A stretch of 43,177 bases of DNA from Clostridiales bacterium. Lineage in GTDB: Bacteria; Bacillota; Clostridia; Oscillospirales; Butyricicoccaceae. Shown piece by piece: positions 28,758-37,395 of the stretch (positions are counted from its first letter, which is position 1; every line of letters starts with the position of its first letter). The DNA lies in contig JAHZFK010000024.1 of NCBI GenBank assembly GCA_019421385.1, positions 1 through 43,177 of the forward strand, written 5' to 3'. The notes beneath the pieces were generated by a model. It ran no database searches, was not told the origin of the DNA, and was given only the letters and a program-made list of their open reading frames with translations. The position numbers were made by a program, and so were the translations under genes.

Positions 28758-30265
28758 GATTTATGCTCCCGTCTATACTGGCTTGGCGAAGTGCCTGTCA
28801 TCTTTTTGAACAGCATACTGAAATAATTCATATTTTGATACCCTACGCGCTCTCCAATGTCCGAGGCGCGCAGATCGGTTGTCACCAGCAGCCGCTTTGC
28901 CTGCCGAATGCGGACTTCGGTGACAAATTCACTGAAACCAACGCCGTTTTTCTCCTTAAAGACCGTGCTCAGGTGATTCGGGCTGACGTTTACCGCTTCT
29001 GCCACCGTACTGAGCGACAATTCGCTTTCCGCATAGTGCTTTTCCACATATTGACGCGCCGCTTCCGCCACCGACACATAGCGGTTGCCGCCCCGTTTGC
29101 CCCGCTCGCACATCACCTGCTCGCACAGTTCGCCGGCAAAGGTGATAAACTGATCCACCGTACAGTCCGTTGCGATCCAACGGTCCAGCACTTCACTATC
29201 GGTCAAAACCTGCGGGATGGTCGCGCCGATCTCATCGACAAATTTTCGAATCGCAAAAAACAGCTCTGTCATCAGATAGCACCGGTAAATATAGGAGTGC
29301 AGCGCCCCCTCCATTTCCGTCCGATAGTATTCCCAAAAGAGACGCGCGCTGCCCGCTTTTCCGGTACGCAAAAATTCCAACAGTTCCCCGCTTGCCAAAG
29401 GCTTCGCCCCGGTCAGGCTTTTGCTCGGTGCCGTACTCCGGCCGCTTCCTCGCCGCAAGTTGGCTGTTTGATAGGACTTATCCAAGTCGCTTAGCCGCCG
29501 GACCGTATCGCCTTTGAGCAGCTCCACCTGTATCCCATATCGCGCACCGAATTCCTCCAGCCAGCTTTTGAGCTGATTTTCCTGCTCGGTCAGCATCTGC
29601 TCATTTTCTACACACAGCAGATATGCCACCTGCCTGCCGTTGAAGCCCGATGCCAGCGCATTCGGCGCCTGATACAGCAGCGCCTTCCACTTCTCTCCCT
29701 CCCCATCAAAAGGAGGATCAAAATCCGCCACAACCACCCGATAAAACGACGCGGCGATCGAAAGCGAGAGTGCCTCTGCACGGTTTAATATCTCACTGAT
29801 GCCGGACAAGAAACCGCTGTACAGACTGCTGAAAAAGATTTCCCGCCGCGCCTGCTCCTGATCGGCTTTCTCCTGTCGTTCCTGCCGTGTGCGCACAATG
29901 CTGCCGCGCACCTTTTCCACTGCGTTCAGGATATCCTCGGCAGCAACCGGTTTCAACAGATATTCGCTGATGCCGAGGGAAATCGCCTGTCTGGCGTAAT
30001 CGAACTCATTGTATCCGCTCAGAATGATGATGCGGGTTTCGGGCAATTTATCTCGGATGAGCCGGGAAAGTTCCAGTCCATCCATAAACGGCATTTTGAT
30101 ATCGGTCAGAACGATATCCGGTTTTTTCTCTAATATCTGCGGCAAAGCCATTTCCCCGTCCGGCGCATCCCCCAGAAACTCAATGCCGTTTTCTGCCCAT
30201 GGCACATTCTTCTTGATACTCTCTCGTGAGAGCATTTCATCCTCCACCAAAAACAGAGAAACCAT
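28754..30265 (-). CDS. AraC-type response regulator, YesN type
   Basis: A 503-aa response regulator. The receiver domain (1-120) has the acidic pair E8 D9, phospho-acceptor D55 (VLTDIKMPFMDG) and the K in LLKP. A long middle region links it to a C-terminal AraC DNA-binding domain with two HTHs (LSLSTVAEAVNVSPNHLSTV and ASDIGERVGYQNMNYFSMLF). ATG at 30265 follows GAAAGGAAAGCTGGCT and starts the canonical MVSLFLVEDE; an in-frame ATG 54 bases upstream is less likely. It is coupled to the kinase gene and likely activates the promoter at 27178-27206. Confidence 0.93.
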   Translation of the reverse strand: MVSLFLVEDEMLSRESIKKNVPWAENGIEFLGDAPDGEMALPQILEKKPDIVLTDIKMPFMDGLELSRLIRDKLPETRIIILSGYNEFDYARQAISLGISEYLLKPVAAEDILNAVEKVRGSIVRTRQERQEKADQEQARREIFFSSLYSGFLSGISEILNRAEALSLSIAASFYRVVVADFDPPFDGEGEKWKALLYQAPNALASGFNGRQVAYLLCVENEQMLTEQENQLKSWLEEFGARYGIQVELLKGDTVRRLSDLDKSYQTANLRRGSGRSTAPSKSLTGAKPLASGELLEFLRTGKAGSARLFWEYYRTEMEGALHSYIYRCYLMTELFFAIRKFVDEIGATIPQVLTDSEVLDRWIATDCTVDQFITFAGELCEQVMCERGKRGGNRYVSVAEAARQYVEKHYAESELSLSTVAEAVNVSPNHLSTVFKEKNGVGFSEFVTEVRIRQAKRLLVTTDLRASDIGERVGYQNMNYFSMLFKKMTGTSPSQYRREHKS

Positions 30266-30408
30266 AGCCAGCTTTCCTTTCTTCCGCAAGTCGTTTATCT
30301 TCCAAGCGTACCGTTTCACCTGTCATTTGTCAAGTAATCGTTCTTTTCGGCTCTCTTTTACATAGTTTTTCCATTTCTGCACCACCTTAACGAGAGCAAA
30401 AAAAAACA

Positions 30409-30434
30409 AGCACGGATTCGCTCAAATCCGTGCT
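30409..30434 (-). terminator. Terminator of the phosphatase gene
   Basis: A 10-bp stem (AGCACGGATT with AATCCGTGCT), followed on the minus strand by a run of nine Ts (30398-30406). Confidence 0.85.
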
Positions 30435-30447
30435 TTCGCGTGTTCTG

Positions 30448-30912
30448 TTACCTTGCCTGCTTATCTAACTTTTGCAGCAATCCCCGGCAGCCGTCCTCCA
30501 CATCCCGCCAAGTCGCCTCAAAATTTCCCGTGTACCAAGGGTCTGCAACCTCTTGACCGGGGCGATCGGTATAATCCAGCAACAGCTGCATCTTCCCATC
30601 GGGATCACCGCCGCACATGCGCTGCATATTGCGGATGTTCGCATGATCCATCCCGATCAGCAGATCATACTCGTCATAATCGCTGCTGCGCAGCTGTCTG
30701 GCTGCATGTCCCGCACAAGTGATCCCATGCTCCGCCAGCTTGCGGCGCGCAGGAGGATAAACCGAATTGCCGATCTCCTCGCGGCTGGTCGCCGCAGAGT
30801 CAATGATAAATTGGTCGGACAGCCCCGCCTTATCCACCATATCCCGCATCACATATGCCGCCATCGGGCTGCGGAAAATATTGCCGTGGCAAACAAATAA
30901 TACCTTGATCAT
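30448..30912 (-). CDS. Low-molecular-weight protein-tyrosine phosphatase
   Basis: A 154-aa cytoplasmic phosphatase. The P-loop CHGNIFRS (C8 to R14, the CX5R signature) and the general-acid loop DPWYTGNFEATW are intact. The family usually has Cys where this protein has Phe (CxGNxCRS), a tolerated variation. ATG at 30912 follows TTTTAGGAGG; an in-frame ATG 60 bases upstream would add a tail before the core beta strand MIKVLFVCHGN. It is monocistronic, with its own terminator and a candidate promoter (TTCAAA, 17 bases, TATGAT) near 31000. Partner kinase genes are not nearby, so the substrate is unknown. Confidence 0.92.
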   Translation of the reverse strand: MIKVLFVCHGNIFRSPMAAYVMRDMVDKAGLSDQFIIDSAATSREEIGNSVYPPARRKLAEHGITCAGHAARQLRSSDYDEYDLLIGMDHANIRNMQRMCGGDPDGKMQLLLDYTDRPGQEVADPWYTGNFEATWRDVEDGCRGLLQKLDKQAR

Positions 30913-30972
30913 AAACGAAAATCCTCCTAAAATGCGGTATTCCACCTCGTTTTGCCGCAGTTTGTCGTCCAT

Positions 30973-31175
30973 AATTTTTTCTCTTAGTTCCTTGGTATTT
31001 TTAACATCATATCTATTATGTCATCGCTTTTGAATGAATCCCCTATAATTTCTCGACAGCCTCTTAAGTCTCTTTTCCTTATGATTCTGTCATTTATCTA
31101 TAAATTTTTACAATTATTTACAACAAAGATGCTGCAACTGTTAATAAAATCTAGCTTATGGATAAAAGACCTGGA
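30973..31175. other. AT-rich gap before HNH gene end
   Basis: About 200 AT-rich bases with no gene apparent. The right part borders the equally AT-rich HNH gene and may belong to the same acquired segment; the left part carries the weak phosphatase promoter. Confidence 0.5.
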
Positions 31176-32045
31176 TTAAACTTCTATCTTCAATTCAGAC
31201 TCATCAATCCTTTTGTAGTTACTAACCGCCTCGGACATACATATTGTACATATAACAAACCCATATAAATCAACCGTCACATAGAGCTTAGTGTTTTGTA
31301 CAAATAGTCTGATTGATATTTCTGGCTTTCTAGTGTTTGTCCATTCAACACTTGCATTGGTTGGACAAATATAACTATCTAATTGTCTATAATCAAAATT
31401 TAACAGAAAATCTCTAATTTCAAAAGCTAGTAGATCATTTAAGTATTGTTGCCCAAGTTTTATAAAACAGAATTCATACGCCATTTTCAACATGGCTGGA
31501 AACGCAAAATATACATAATTCTCCATTCCCTCATCTAAGAATTCCAGTTCTTTAACAAAAGGAATTTTAGGCTCACCAAACGCAATTTTACGGTCTTCAA
31601 TATTTTCTTCAGAGAGAGAAGGAAAACCATTCTGTTTTAATTGACTCTGAACATATCTTGCAAAACCCTTTCTGGGACCCACAATAATAGTTTTTCCATC
31701 CATTTGATATACCTTATTATCTGCACGAAAACCACTAATATTGCCATTTTTATCTGTTTTTAGTTCACCAATGAATGGTGTGTCAGCGTATGCAATTTTT
31801 ACTCCTCTAAACGGATTGGGAACTCCGTTTCTCCCCTTAATCTTCAACAAATATCGCAAAAATTTAGTTGTTTCATGATTTGTCAAACACGCATCCACCC
31901 TGGTTCCCAAAGAAGAATTACATGATTTGCAAATATCATAACATATGTCCTCGCTTCCCCTACCTCCAAGTGAATCCAAAATAATATGTTCTTTGTTAAA
32001 TTCGCAATCTGCTTTTTCTTTTCTACAGAAAATGCATTGTTTCAA
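31176..32045 (-). CDS. HNH-nuclease-like orphan
   Basis: A 289-aa protein whose N-terminus fits the HNH_5 pattern: zinc knuckle CIFC at 4-7, EHIILDSLGGRGSED at about 19-33, and CKSCNSSLG at about 39-47. EHI..LGG..CxxCN is the usual HNH core. The C-terminal 230 residues are unrecognised. The start is TTG at 32045 after GGGAG; no in-frame ATG fits better. The gene is clearly AT-richer than its neighbours, stands alone, and faces a divergent core gene, all signs of recent acquisition. A role in defence or in a lost mobile element is possible. Confidence 0.75.
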   Translation of the reverse strand: MKQCIFCRKEKADCEFNKEHIILDSLGGRGSEDICYDICKSCNSSLGTRVDACLTNHETTKFLRYLLKIKGRNGVPNPFRGVKIAYADTPFIGELKTDKNGNISGFRADNKVYQMDGKTIIVGPRKGFARYVQSQLKQNGFPSLSEENIEDRKIAFGEPKIPFVKELEFLDEGMENYVYFAFPAMLKMAYEFCFIKLGQQYLNDLLAFEIRDFLLNFDYRQLDSYICPTNASVEWTNTRKPEISIRLFVQNTKLYVTVDLYGFVICTICMSEAVSNYKRIDESELKIEV

Positions 32046-32286
32046 AAGTCTTCATCTCCCACTCCATCAGCAGTTTCTTTTGCATTTGATGATTCCAGTC
32101 ATATGTAAATTATATCATACCGACCTACCTCTGCGCCAGATATGCATTCCCCTTCGCCGCAGTTTATGATACAATACATACAACAAGCCTTATCGAAATG
32201 CGAATGCGTTATATGGGGCTGTCGGTCTGCACCATCCGTCCCGTTTAACATAATATCAACTGTAAGCGTAGGAAAGGAGAAACAGA
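32046..32286. other. Divergent intergenic region, HNH / AIM24
   Basis: It contains a TATAAT on the minus strand near 32110-32115 (HNH side) and a weak TTCCCC, 17 bases, TACAAT on the plus strand (near 32147-32175). No other structure is seen. Confidence 0.35.
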
Positions 32287-32964
32287 ATGCAATACGAACT
32301 CAAAGGCGGCGTTTTCCCTGTCGTTGTATGCCAACTGGCGGACGGCGAAAAGATGATCACCGAAAAAGGCTCCATGGTCTGGATGACCCCCAACATGGAG
32401 ATGGAAACCTCAGGCGGTGGCTTGGGAAAAATGTTTTCCAAGGCATTTTCCGGTGAAAGCATGTTCCAGAATATCTATACCGCGCGCGGCGCGGGTATGA
32501 TCGCCTTCGGCTCCAGCTTCCCCGGCCGCATCCTCACACTTGATGTTGCACCGGGCCGCGAATTCATCCTGCAAAAAACCGCGTTCCTCGCCTCGGAAGC
32601 CAGCGTGCAGCTATCTGTTCACTTCAACAAAAAACTGGGCGCAGGCTTCTTCGGCGGCGAAGGCTTCATCATGCAGCGTCTTTCCGGCAGCGGCACCGCC
32701 TTTGTCGAGGTGGACGGCGAGCTGGTGGAATACACGCTTGCGTCCGGAGAGCAAATGGTTGTGGACACCGGTAATGTGCTCGGCTTTGATGCCAGCGTAT
32801 CCATCGACATCCAACAGGTCAAGGGCCTCAAGAACAAACTGCTCGGCGGCGAAGGTTTTTTCAACACCATACTGACCGGCCCGGGCAAGATCTGGCTGCA
32901 AACCATGCCGATTTCCGGTGTGGCATCTGCACTTCAGCCCTTTATCGTCACCGGCAACGGCTGA
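32287..32964 (+). CDS. AIM24/TIGR00266 family protein
   Basis: A 225-aa soluble beta-rich protein of the AIM24/TIGR00266 family, recognised by the repeated Gly-rich strands: KMITEKGSMVWMTPNMEMET, GRILTLDVAPGREFILQK, GEGFIMQRLSGSGTAFVEV and the end GPGKIWLQTMP. The family is widespread in bacteria, of unclear function, and related to a mitochondrial biogenesis factor. AGGAAAGGAGAAACAG precedes ATG. It is monocistronic and converges on the ptsG terminator. Confidence 0.9.
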   Translation: MQYELKGGVFPVVVCQLADGEKMITEKGSMVWMTPNMEMETSGGGLGKMFSKAFSGESMFQNIYTARGAGMIAFGSSFPGRILTLDVAPGREFILQKTAFLASEASVQLSVHFNKKLGAGFFGGEGFIMQRLSGSGTAFVEVDGELVEYTLASGEQMVVDTGNVLGFDASVSIDIQQVKGLKNKLLGGEGFFNTILTGPGKIWLQTMPISGVASALQPFIVTGNG

Positions 32965-32998
32965 GTTTCCCGCTCGCTCATAACATTGTTACATAATC

Positions 32999-33040
32999 AA
33001 AACCGCCCCCGTGCTGCAAAAGCAGCATGGGGGCGGTTTG
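32999..33040. terminator. Bidirectional terminator
   Basis: A 19-base stem with one mismatch (32999-33017 with 33022-33040) and an AAAA loop, between the convergent AIM24-family and ptsG genes. Confidence 0.9.
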
Positions 33041-33057
33041 CTGTCACCTAAAACAAA

Positions 33058-35163
33058 TTATTCGACAGTCAGCACCTCGTCACCCGCAGAAACCTTTCCG
33101 GTCTTTTGCAGGGTAAAGGTCGTATAGGCATCCGAGTTGGTAACAACCACCGGCGTTACCGTGCGGTAGCCCGCTTCGACGATCATTTTTTCGTCAAAGC
33201 TGCCGATCTTGTCGCCTTTCTTGAGCTTGTCGCCTTCCTTCACGTCGATGGTGAACGGCGCGCCGTTCATCTGCACCGTGTCGATACCCAGATGGATGAG
33301 CAGTTCAACACCGTCCGTCGTGGTCAGGCCGATGGCATGTTTGGTGCCGAATACAGTCGCGACCTCACAGTCTGCCGGAGCATACACCTGATTGTCCGTC
33401 GGCTCAACGGCAAAGCCGTCACCGACCATTTTTTCGGAGAACACACCGTCCTCCACCTGCTCCAGCGGAATAACATTGCCGGTCAGCGGAGACGCGATCA
33501 CATGTGCGCCGGAGGACGCCGAAGTGTTGTTTGCTGCGGCCGTTGCTGCCGCCTGCGGCGCATCCTCATTGCTGGCAGGCGATGCAAGGAACGCTTCCAG
33601 ATCAGACTTGATGACCGATACGCGCGGGCCGTACACGACCTGTACGCCTGTGCCCTTGCAAATCACGCCTGACGCGCCCGTATTCTTGAGCATCTGCTGA
33701 TCGACCTTGGATGCATCATGTACCGTGCAGCGCAGACGGGTGATGCAGCAATCCACGTCCGAAATGTTCGCCTTACCGCCCAAGCCCATCATGATTTCAC
33801 GGGACAGCGCGGTATCTCCGCCGCCCTGCGCCGCCGCAGCTTCGCCTTCCTTGCGGGCGTTCACATCCGCGCGGGTGTACAGCTTGATCTCGCTGTCATC
33901 GCGGCCCGGGGTCTTGTAATCGAACTTTTTAATCATAAAGGAGAATACAAGGTAATAAACAATAAAGTATATCACGCCGACCACCGGAATCCACAGCCAG
34001 CTGGTCTTGGCATTGCCCTGCATGATGCCGAACAGCGTCAGGTCGATCAGACCGCCCGAGAACGTCAGGCCGACGCCGACATTCAGGATGTGCATGATCA
34101 TATAAGACGCGCCTGCAAAGATGCAGTGCACCACATACATCGCCGGAGCGACGAACAGGAAAGTGAATTCCAGCGGTTCGGTGATACCGGTCAGCATGGA
34201 GGTCAGCGCTGCAGACAGCAGCAGACCGCCAACCGACTTGCGGTTTTCCGGCTTGGCGCAGCGGTACAGCGCCAGCGCCGCACCCGGCAGGCCGAAGATC
34301 ATCAACGGGAACTTACCAGCCATAAAGCGGGTCGCCTCAACCGAGAAATGCTGAATGCCCGGGGTTGCCAATTCCGCAAAGAAGATGTTCTGCGCACCCT
34401 CGACCAGCACGCCGTTGACCATGGCCGTGCCGCCCAGCGCAGTCTGCCAGAACGGGATGTAGAACACGTGATGCAGGCCGAACGGAATGAGCGCGCGTTC
34501 GATAAAGCCGTACAGCCAAGTGCCTGCGTAACCGGATGCCAGCACGAAGCCGCCCAGCGCATTGATGCCGCTCTGGATGACCGGCCAGATGTAGTACATC
34601 GCAATACCGACCACCAGATATACCGCCGCGGAAATGATCGGCACAAAGCGCGTGCCGCTGAAGAAGCTCAGCACCTGCGGCAGCTGAATTTTATAATACT
34701 TGTTGTGCAGCGCGGCAACGCCCAGACCGACGATGATACCGCCGAACACGCCCATCTGCAGCGAGTTGATGCCCAGCACGCTTGCGGTCGCACCGGACAG
34801 GTCAGGTGCGCCAAAGTCGGTGATCAACGCACCGATGGTCGCATGCATGACGAAGAAAGCGATCGCCGCAGACAGCGCCGAAACTTCCTTCTCCTGCTTG
34901 GCCATGCCGATCGCAACACCCATTGCAAAAATGATAGGCAGATTGTCAAAGACGATCGAACCGGCGGCATTGAGCACCTGTAAAATGGCGTTGATGAACG
35001 TACCCGGTCCCATAACGCCCATCAGGCCGTAGGTTTCCAGCATGGTTTCATTGGTAAACGAACCGCCGATGCCGAGGAACAGACCGGCAACCGGCAGAAT
35101 GGCAATCGGCAGCATGAACGAGCGGCCGACGCGCTGCAATACGCCAAAAATCTTGTCTTTCAT
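33058..35163 (-). CDS. ptsG: PTS glucose-type EIICBA
   Basis: A 701-aa three-domain PTS permease. IIC (about 1-400) has about ten helices with the glucose-family blocks GLPGAALALYRCAKPENRK and TSMLTGITEPLEFTFLF. The IIB domain follows, with the phospho-Cys in DVDCCITRLRCTV. A linker rich in Ala, Asn and Ser leads to the C-terminal IIA with the active His in LLIHLGIDTVQMNG. It imports and phosphorylates glucose or possibly a related hexose such as GlcNAc. It lies seven bases downstream of a GlcT-type antiterminator whose leader carries a RAT hairpin, which favours glucose-type control. Confidence 0.93.
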   Translation of the reverse strand: MKDKIFGVLQRVGRSFMLPIAILPVAGLFLGIGGSFTNETMLETYGLMGVMGPGTFINAILQVLNAAGSIVFDNLPIIFAMGVAIGMAKQEKEVSALSAAIAFFVMHATIGALITDFGAPDLSGATASVLGINSLQMGVFGGIIVGLGVAALHNKYYKIQLPQVLSFFSGTRFVPIISAAVYLVVGIAMYYIWPVIQSGINALGGFVLASGYAGTWLYGFIERALIPFGLHHVFYIPFWQTALGGTAMVNGVLVEGAQNIFFAELATPGIQHFSVEATRFMAGKFPLMIFGLPGAALALYRCAKPENRKSVGGLLLSAALTSMLTGITEPLEFTFLFVAPAMYVVHCIFAGASYMIMHILNVGVGLTFSGGLIDLTLFGIMQGNAKTSWLWIPVVGVIYFIVYYLVFSFMIKKFDYKTPGRDDSEIKLYTRADVNARKEGEAAAAQGGGDTALSREIMMGLGGKANISDVDCCITRLRCTVHDASKVDQQMLKNTGASGVICKGTGVQVVYGPRVSVIKSDLEAFLASPASNEDAPQAAATAAANNTSASSGAHVIASPLTGNVIPLEQVEDGVFSEKMVGDGFAVEPTDNQVYAPADCEVATVFGTKHAIGLTTTDGVELLIHLGIDTVQMNGAPFTIDVKEGDKLKKGDKIGSFDEKMIVEAGYRTVTPVVVTNSDAYTTFTLQKTGKVSAGDEVLTVE

Positions 35164-35169
35164 GTACTT

Positions 35170-36054
35170 TTACTCCTTTTGATCTGTGATTCCCATGGAT
35201 AAAGCCAAACGATGCAAATGAATGGTCAAAAACGTCATTTCCTCGGACGGCAGCTGAATGTCAAACGCTTCCCGTAGCTCCGCCCGAATTTTTTCCGCGC
35301 ACTGGTAAGCCTGCCGGTACCGCCGCACGATCATGTTCTGGAATTCCGAATCATCGTCTGCCACATAGCGGTTTTGCGTGATGCGCTGACCGAGGAACTT
35401 GAGATGCGTGATAAACCGTCCGTAATCCAGCGACTGCTCATCCAGCGTCACCTCGTAATACTCCTGCACCACGCTGATGATCTTGCGAATCAGCTCGGTG
35501 ATGCGCACCATGTCTGCCATTTTGCCGTCGATTTCCGCGTTAACGATGTGCAGGGCGATGAATCCTGCTTCATCCTCCGGCAGTCGGAAGCCCAACTTCT
35601 CCTCGATCATGTCGAGCGCTTGCTTTCCAATCGCAAACTCTGCCGGATAAAAATTGGTGATCTCCCACAGAAGATGATTGGGATAACGCACCCCGCTGCG
35701 CAGCCGCTCCACGGCAAAGCAGATATGGTCGGTCAGCGTGATATAGATGTTGTCGCTCAGCCGCCGTCCGATCCGCTTCTCGGCTGTCTCAATGATCTCC
35801 GTGCTGACATCCAGATAGTCCGGCGAAACGTCCGCCAGCAAATCGCGCAGCCGAGAGGATTTCTCCGGATCGCGCAAGTCATAAATTTTCTCCACCTGCT
35901 GCCCCGGAACCAAATCACCCGCATGTTTTTTAAATCCGATACCAAGCCCACGCAAAATGATTTCTTTTCCGTCATCGCCCACTGCACAAACAAAGTTGTT
36001 GCCGATCACTCGGCTGATGCGATACACACCGCTGTTTTGTTCTTGCTCTGTCAT
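35170..36054 (-). CDS. glcT: GlcT/LicT-type antiterminator
   Basis: A 294-aa RNA-binding antiterminator. The N-terminal CAT domain (about 8-65; YRISRVIGNNFVCAV, GKEIILRGLGIGFKK) binds the RAT hairpin. PRD1 (about 75-180; LTDHICFAVERL, FIALHIVNAEI) and PRD2 (about 185-290; YGRFITHLKFLGQR, FLTIHLHRLA) carry the histidines phosphorylated by the PTS. GGAGGGAGGCGTC precedes ATG. It is co-transcribed with ptsG behind a leader containing its own RAT/terminator, so it should be positively autoregulated when its sugar is present. Confidence 0.95.
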   Translation of the reverse strand: MTEQEQNSGVYRISRVIGNNFVCAVGDDGKEIILRGLGIGFKKHAGDLVPGQQVEKIYDLRDPEKSSRLRDLLADVSPDYLDVSTEIIETAEKRIGRRLSDNIYITLTDHICFAVERLRSGVRYPNHLLWEITNFYPAEFAIGKQALDMIEEKLGFRLPEDEAGFIALHIVNAEIDGKMADMVRITELIRKIISVVQEYYEVTLDEQSLDYGRFITHLKFLGQRITQNRYVADDDSEFQNMIVRRYRQAYQCAEKIRAELREAFDIQLPSEEMTFLTIHLHRLALSMGITDQKE

Positions 36055-36192
36055 GACGCCTCCCTCCGAAAAACCATTTCTCTTTCCACAGGCCTTGTGC
36101 GCGCCAATGCTGCGCTGCTTTCATGTGCTTTGCGCGTGTCCTGCCGCATCCCCATTCTCCTTTCCCAAACCTTTTGTCCTGAAAAAACAAAA

Positions 36193-36240
36193 AAGACCAA
36201 ACATCCGAATATAGCAATCCCTATTCGGTCGTTTGGTCTT
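36193..36240 (-). terminator. Conditional terminator in glcT-ptsG leader
   Basis: AAGACCAAAC (36193-36202) pairs with GTTTGGTCTT (36231-36240) with an inner CCGAATA/TATTCGG, followed on the minus strand by TTTTTTGTTTTTT. It overlaps the RAT by six bases, so RAT binding by GlcT would prevent its formation. Confidence 0.9.
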
Positions 36241-36262
36241 GCCTGCATAGCAGTCACAAGCC
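36235..36262 (-). promoter_or_regulatory. RAT antiterminator site
   Basis: A 28-nt RNA element on the minus strand reading GGCTTGTGACTGC, TATG, then CAGGCAAGACC. It closely matches the ribonucleic antiterminator consensus of the LicT/SacT/GlcT family and overlaps the left arm of the leader terminator. Confidence 0.9.
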
Positions 36263-36281
36263 TGTATCTTTTTGTGAATCA

Positions 36282-36311
36282 AGAATAACGCTTTTTCCTC
36301 CTCTTTGTCAA
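36282..36311 (-). promoter_or_regulatory. glcT-ptsG promoter
   Basis: On the minus strand TTGACA (36306-36311), 18 bases and TATTCT (36282-36287), about 10-20 bases before the RAT element. Confidence 0.75.
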
Positions 36312-36625
36312 TCCATTTATTGTGAAAAACTTGAATTTCGTTGCATTATCCAAGACAAAACACAAGCTTTTATACATTTTGACAATATACATTGACCCTC
36401 CTCACAACCGAAAACGCATCTATTCCACATACCCGCAGTCATCTTGCCCCCATGCTACATCCACGCTCTCTGGTTTTCAGTCATTTGGCTCTGCTGTATT
36501 GCTTTTCTTCAAAATGCGCATATTCATCAAATTGCTCATGATTTTTCAGGAAAATCCTCTATACCTTTGGTCGGATTGCTCAAAAAGAATGACGTATTTT
36601 CATCATGAGAGCGTTTGTTTCCCTC
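36312..36625. other. Intergenic region, glcT promoter to nanE promoter
   Basis: About 310 bases between divergent promoters. The only long reading frame (36322-36714) has no ribosome site and runs into nanE. I see no RNA gene or clear repeat. Confidence 0.5.
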
Positions 36626-36654
36626 TTGACGAAAACATTTTCAATTTATATAAT
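36626..36654 (+). promoter_or_regulatory. nanE promoter with palindromic operator
   Basis: TTGACG (36626-36631), 17 bases and TATAAT (36649-36654). The spacer holds the palindrome GAAAACATTTTC (36631-36642), a plausible operator for the adjacent RpiR regulator. Confidence 0.7.
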
Positions 36655-36686
36655 AATTATGAAAACAGTACCAAGGAGGGGAATAC

Positions 36687-37370
36687 ATGCTTTCTAAAAT
36701 TCGAGGCGGATTGATCGTCTCCTGTCAGGCACTTCCCAACGAACCGCTGCATTCTTCTTTCATCATGGGCCGTATGGCACGTGCAGCGACAGAAGGCGGA
36801 GCCGTCGGCATCCGTGCCAATACGCCGGAGGATATCGCGGAAATCGCAAAAAACACCACGCTTCCCATCATCGGCATCGTCAAGCGCGACTATCCCGATT
36901 CCCCGATTTATATTACCCCTACGCTGCGAGAGATCCGCGAGCTGGCGGAATCCCCGTGCAGCATGATCGCATTCGACGCGACCGACCGGCCGCGTCCGCA
37001 GGGCGAATCGCTGGAAGCATTCTTTCAAGCCGCCCGGGCTGCCGCCCCCGACAAGCTGTTGATGGCCGATATTGCCACGCTGGACGAAGCAGTTCGCGCG
37101 GCACAAATGGGATTTGACTGTGTTTCCACCACGCTCATGGGCTACACCGCACAATCCGAGGGACACAATATTGCCGACAACGATTTTGCCCGGCTCAAAG
37201 CGATTTTGACTGCGGTTTCCATTCCGGTCATCGCGGAAGGCCATGTGGATACGCCGGCAAAGGCGCGGCGCTGCATCGAGCTTGGCGCACATGCCGTTGT
37301 CACCGGCGGCGCGATCACCCGTCCGCAGCTGATCACCAAAACGTTCACTGACGCGATCTACGCAAAATAA
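36687..37370 (+). CDS. nanE: N-acetylmannosamine-6-P 2-epimerase
   Basis: A 227-aa TIM-barrel enzyme converting N-acetylmannosamine-6-P to N-acetylglucosamine-6-P. Family blocks are GGLIVSCQALPNEPLH (about 7-22), VGIRANTPEDI, PIIGIVKRDYPDSPIYITPT, the catalytic region IAFDATDRPRP and IAEGHVDTPAKA. ACCAAGGAGGGG precedes ATG. No neuraminate lyase or ManNAc kinase of standard order is adjacent. Instead an RpiR regulator and a PTS/oxidoreductase/ROK operon follow, so ManNAc-6-P may come from an unusual source. Confidence 0.95.
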   Translation: MLSKIRGGLIVSCQALPNEPLHSSFIMGRMARAATEGGAVGIRANTPEDIAEIAKNTTLPIIGIVKRDYPDSPIYITPTLREIRELAESPCSMIAFDATDRPRPQGESLEAFFQAARAAAPDKLLMADIATLDEAVRAAQMGFDCVSTTLMGYTAQSEGHNIADNDFARLKAILTAVSIPVIAEGHVDTPAKARRCIELGAHAVVTGGAITRPQLITKTFTDAIYAK

Positions 37371-37391
37371 AAGAGCGCATTCGCGCTCTTT
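37370..37391. terminator. Bidirectional terminator nanE / rpiR
   Basis: AAAGAGCGC (37370-37378) pairs with GCGCTCTTT (37383-37391) around an ATTC loop, between convergent genes. Confidence 0.85.
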
Positions 37392-37395
37392 CCTC

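Noticed and set aside
33718..34983. 421-aa plus-strand frame opposite ptsG
   Set aside because: It is an antisense shadow rich in Arg, His and Asp with no family features.
36322..36714. 130-aa plus-strand frame upstream of nanE
   Set aside because: It spans the nanE promoter, has no ribosome site and shows no family features.
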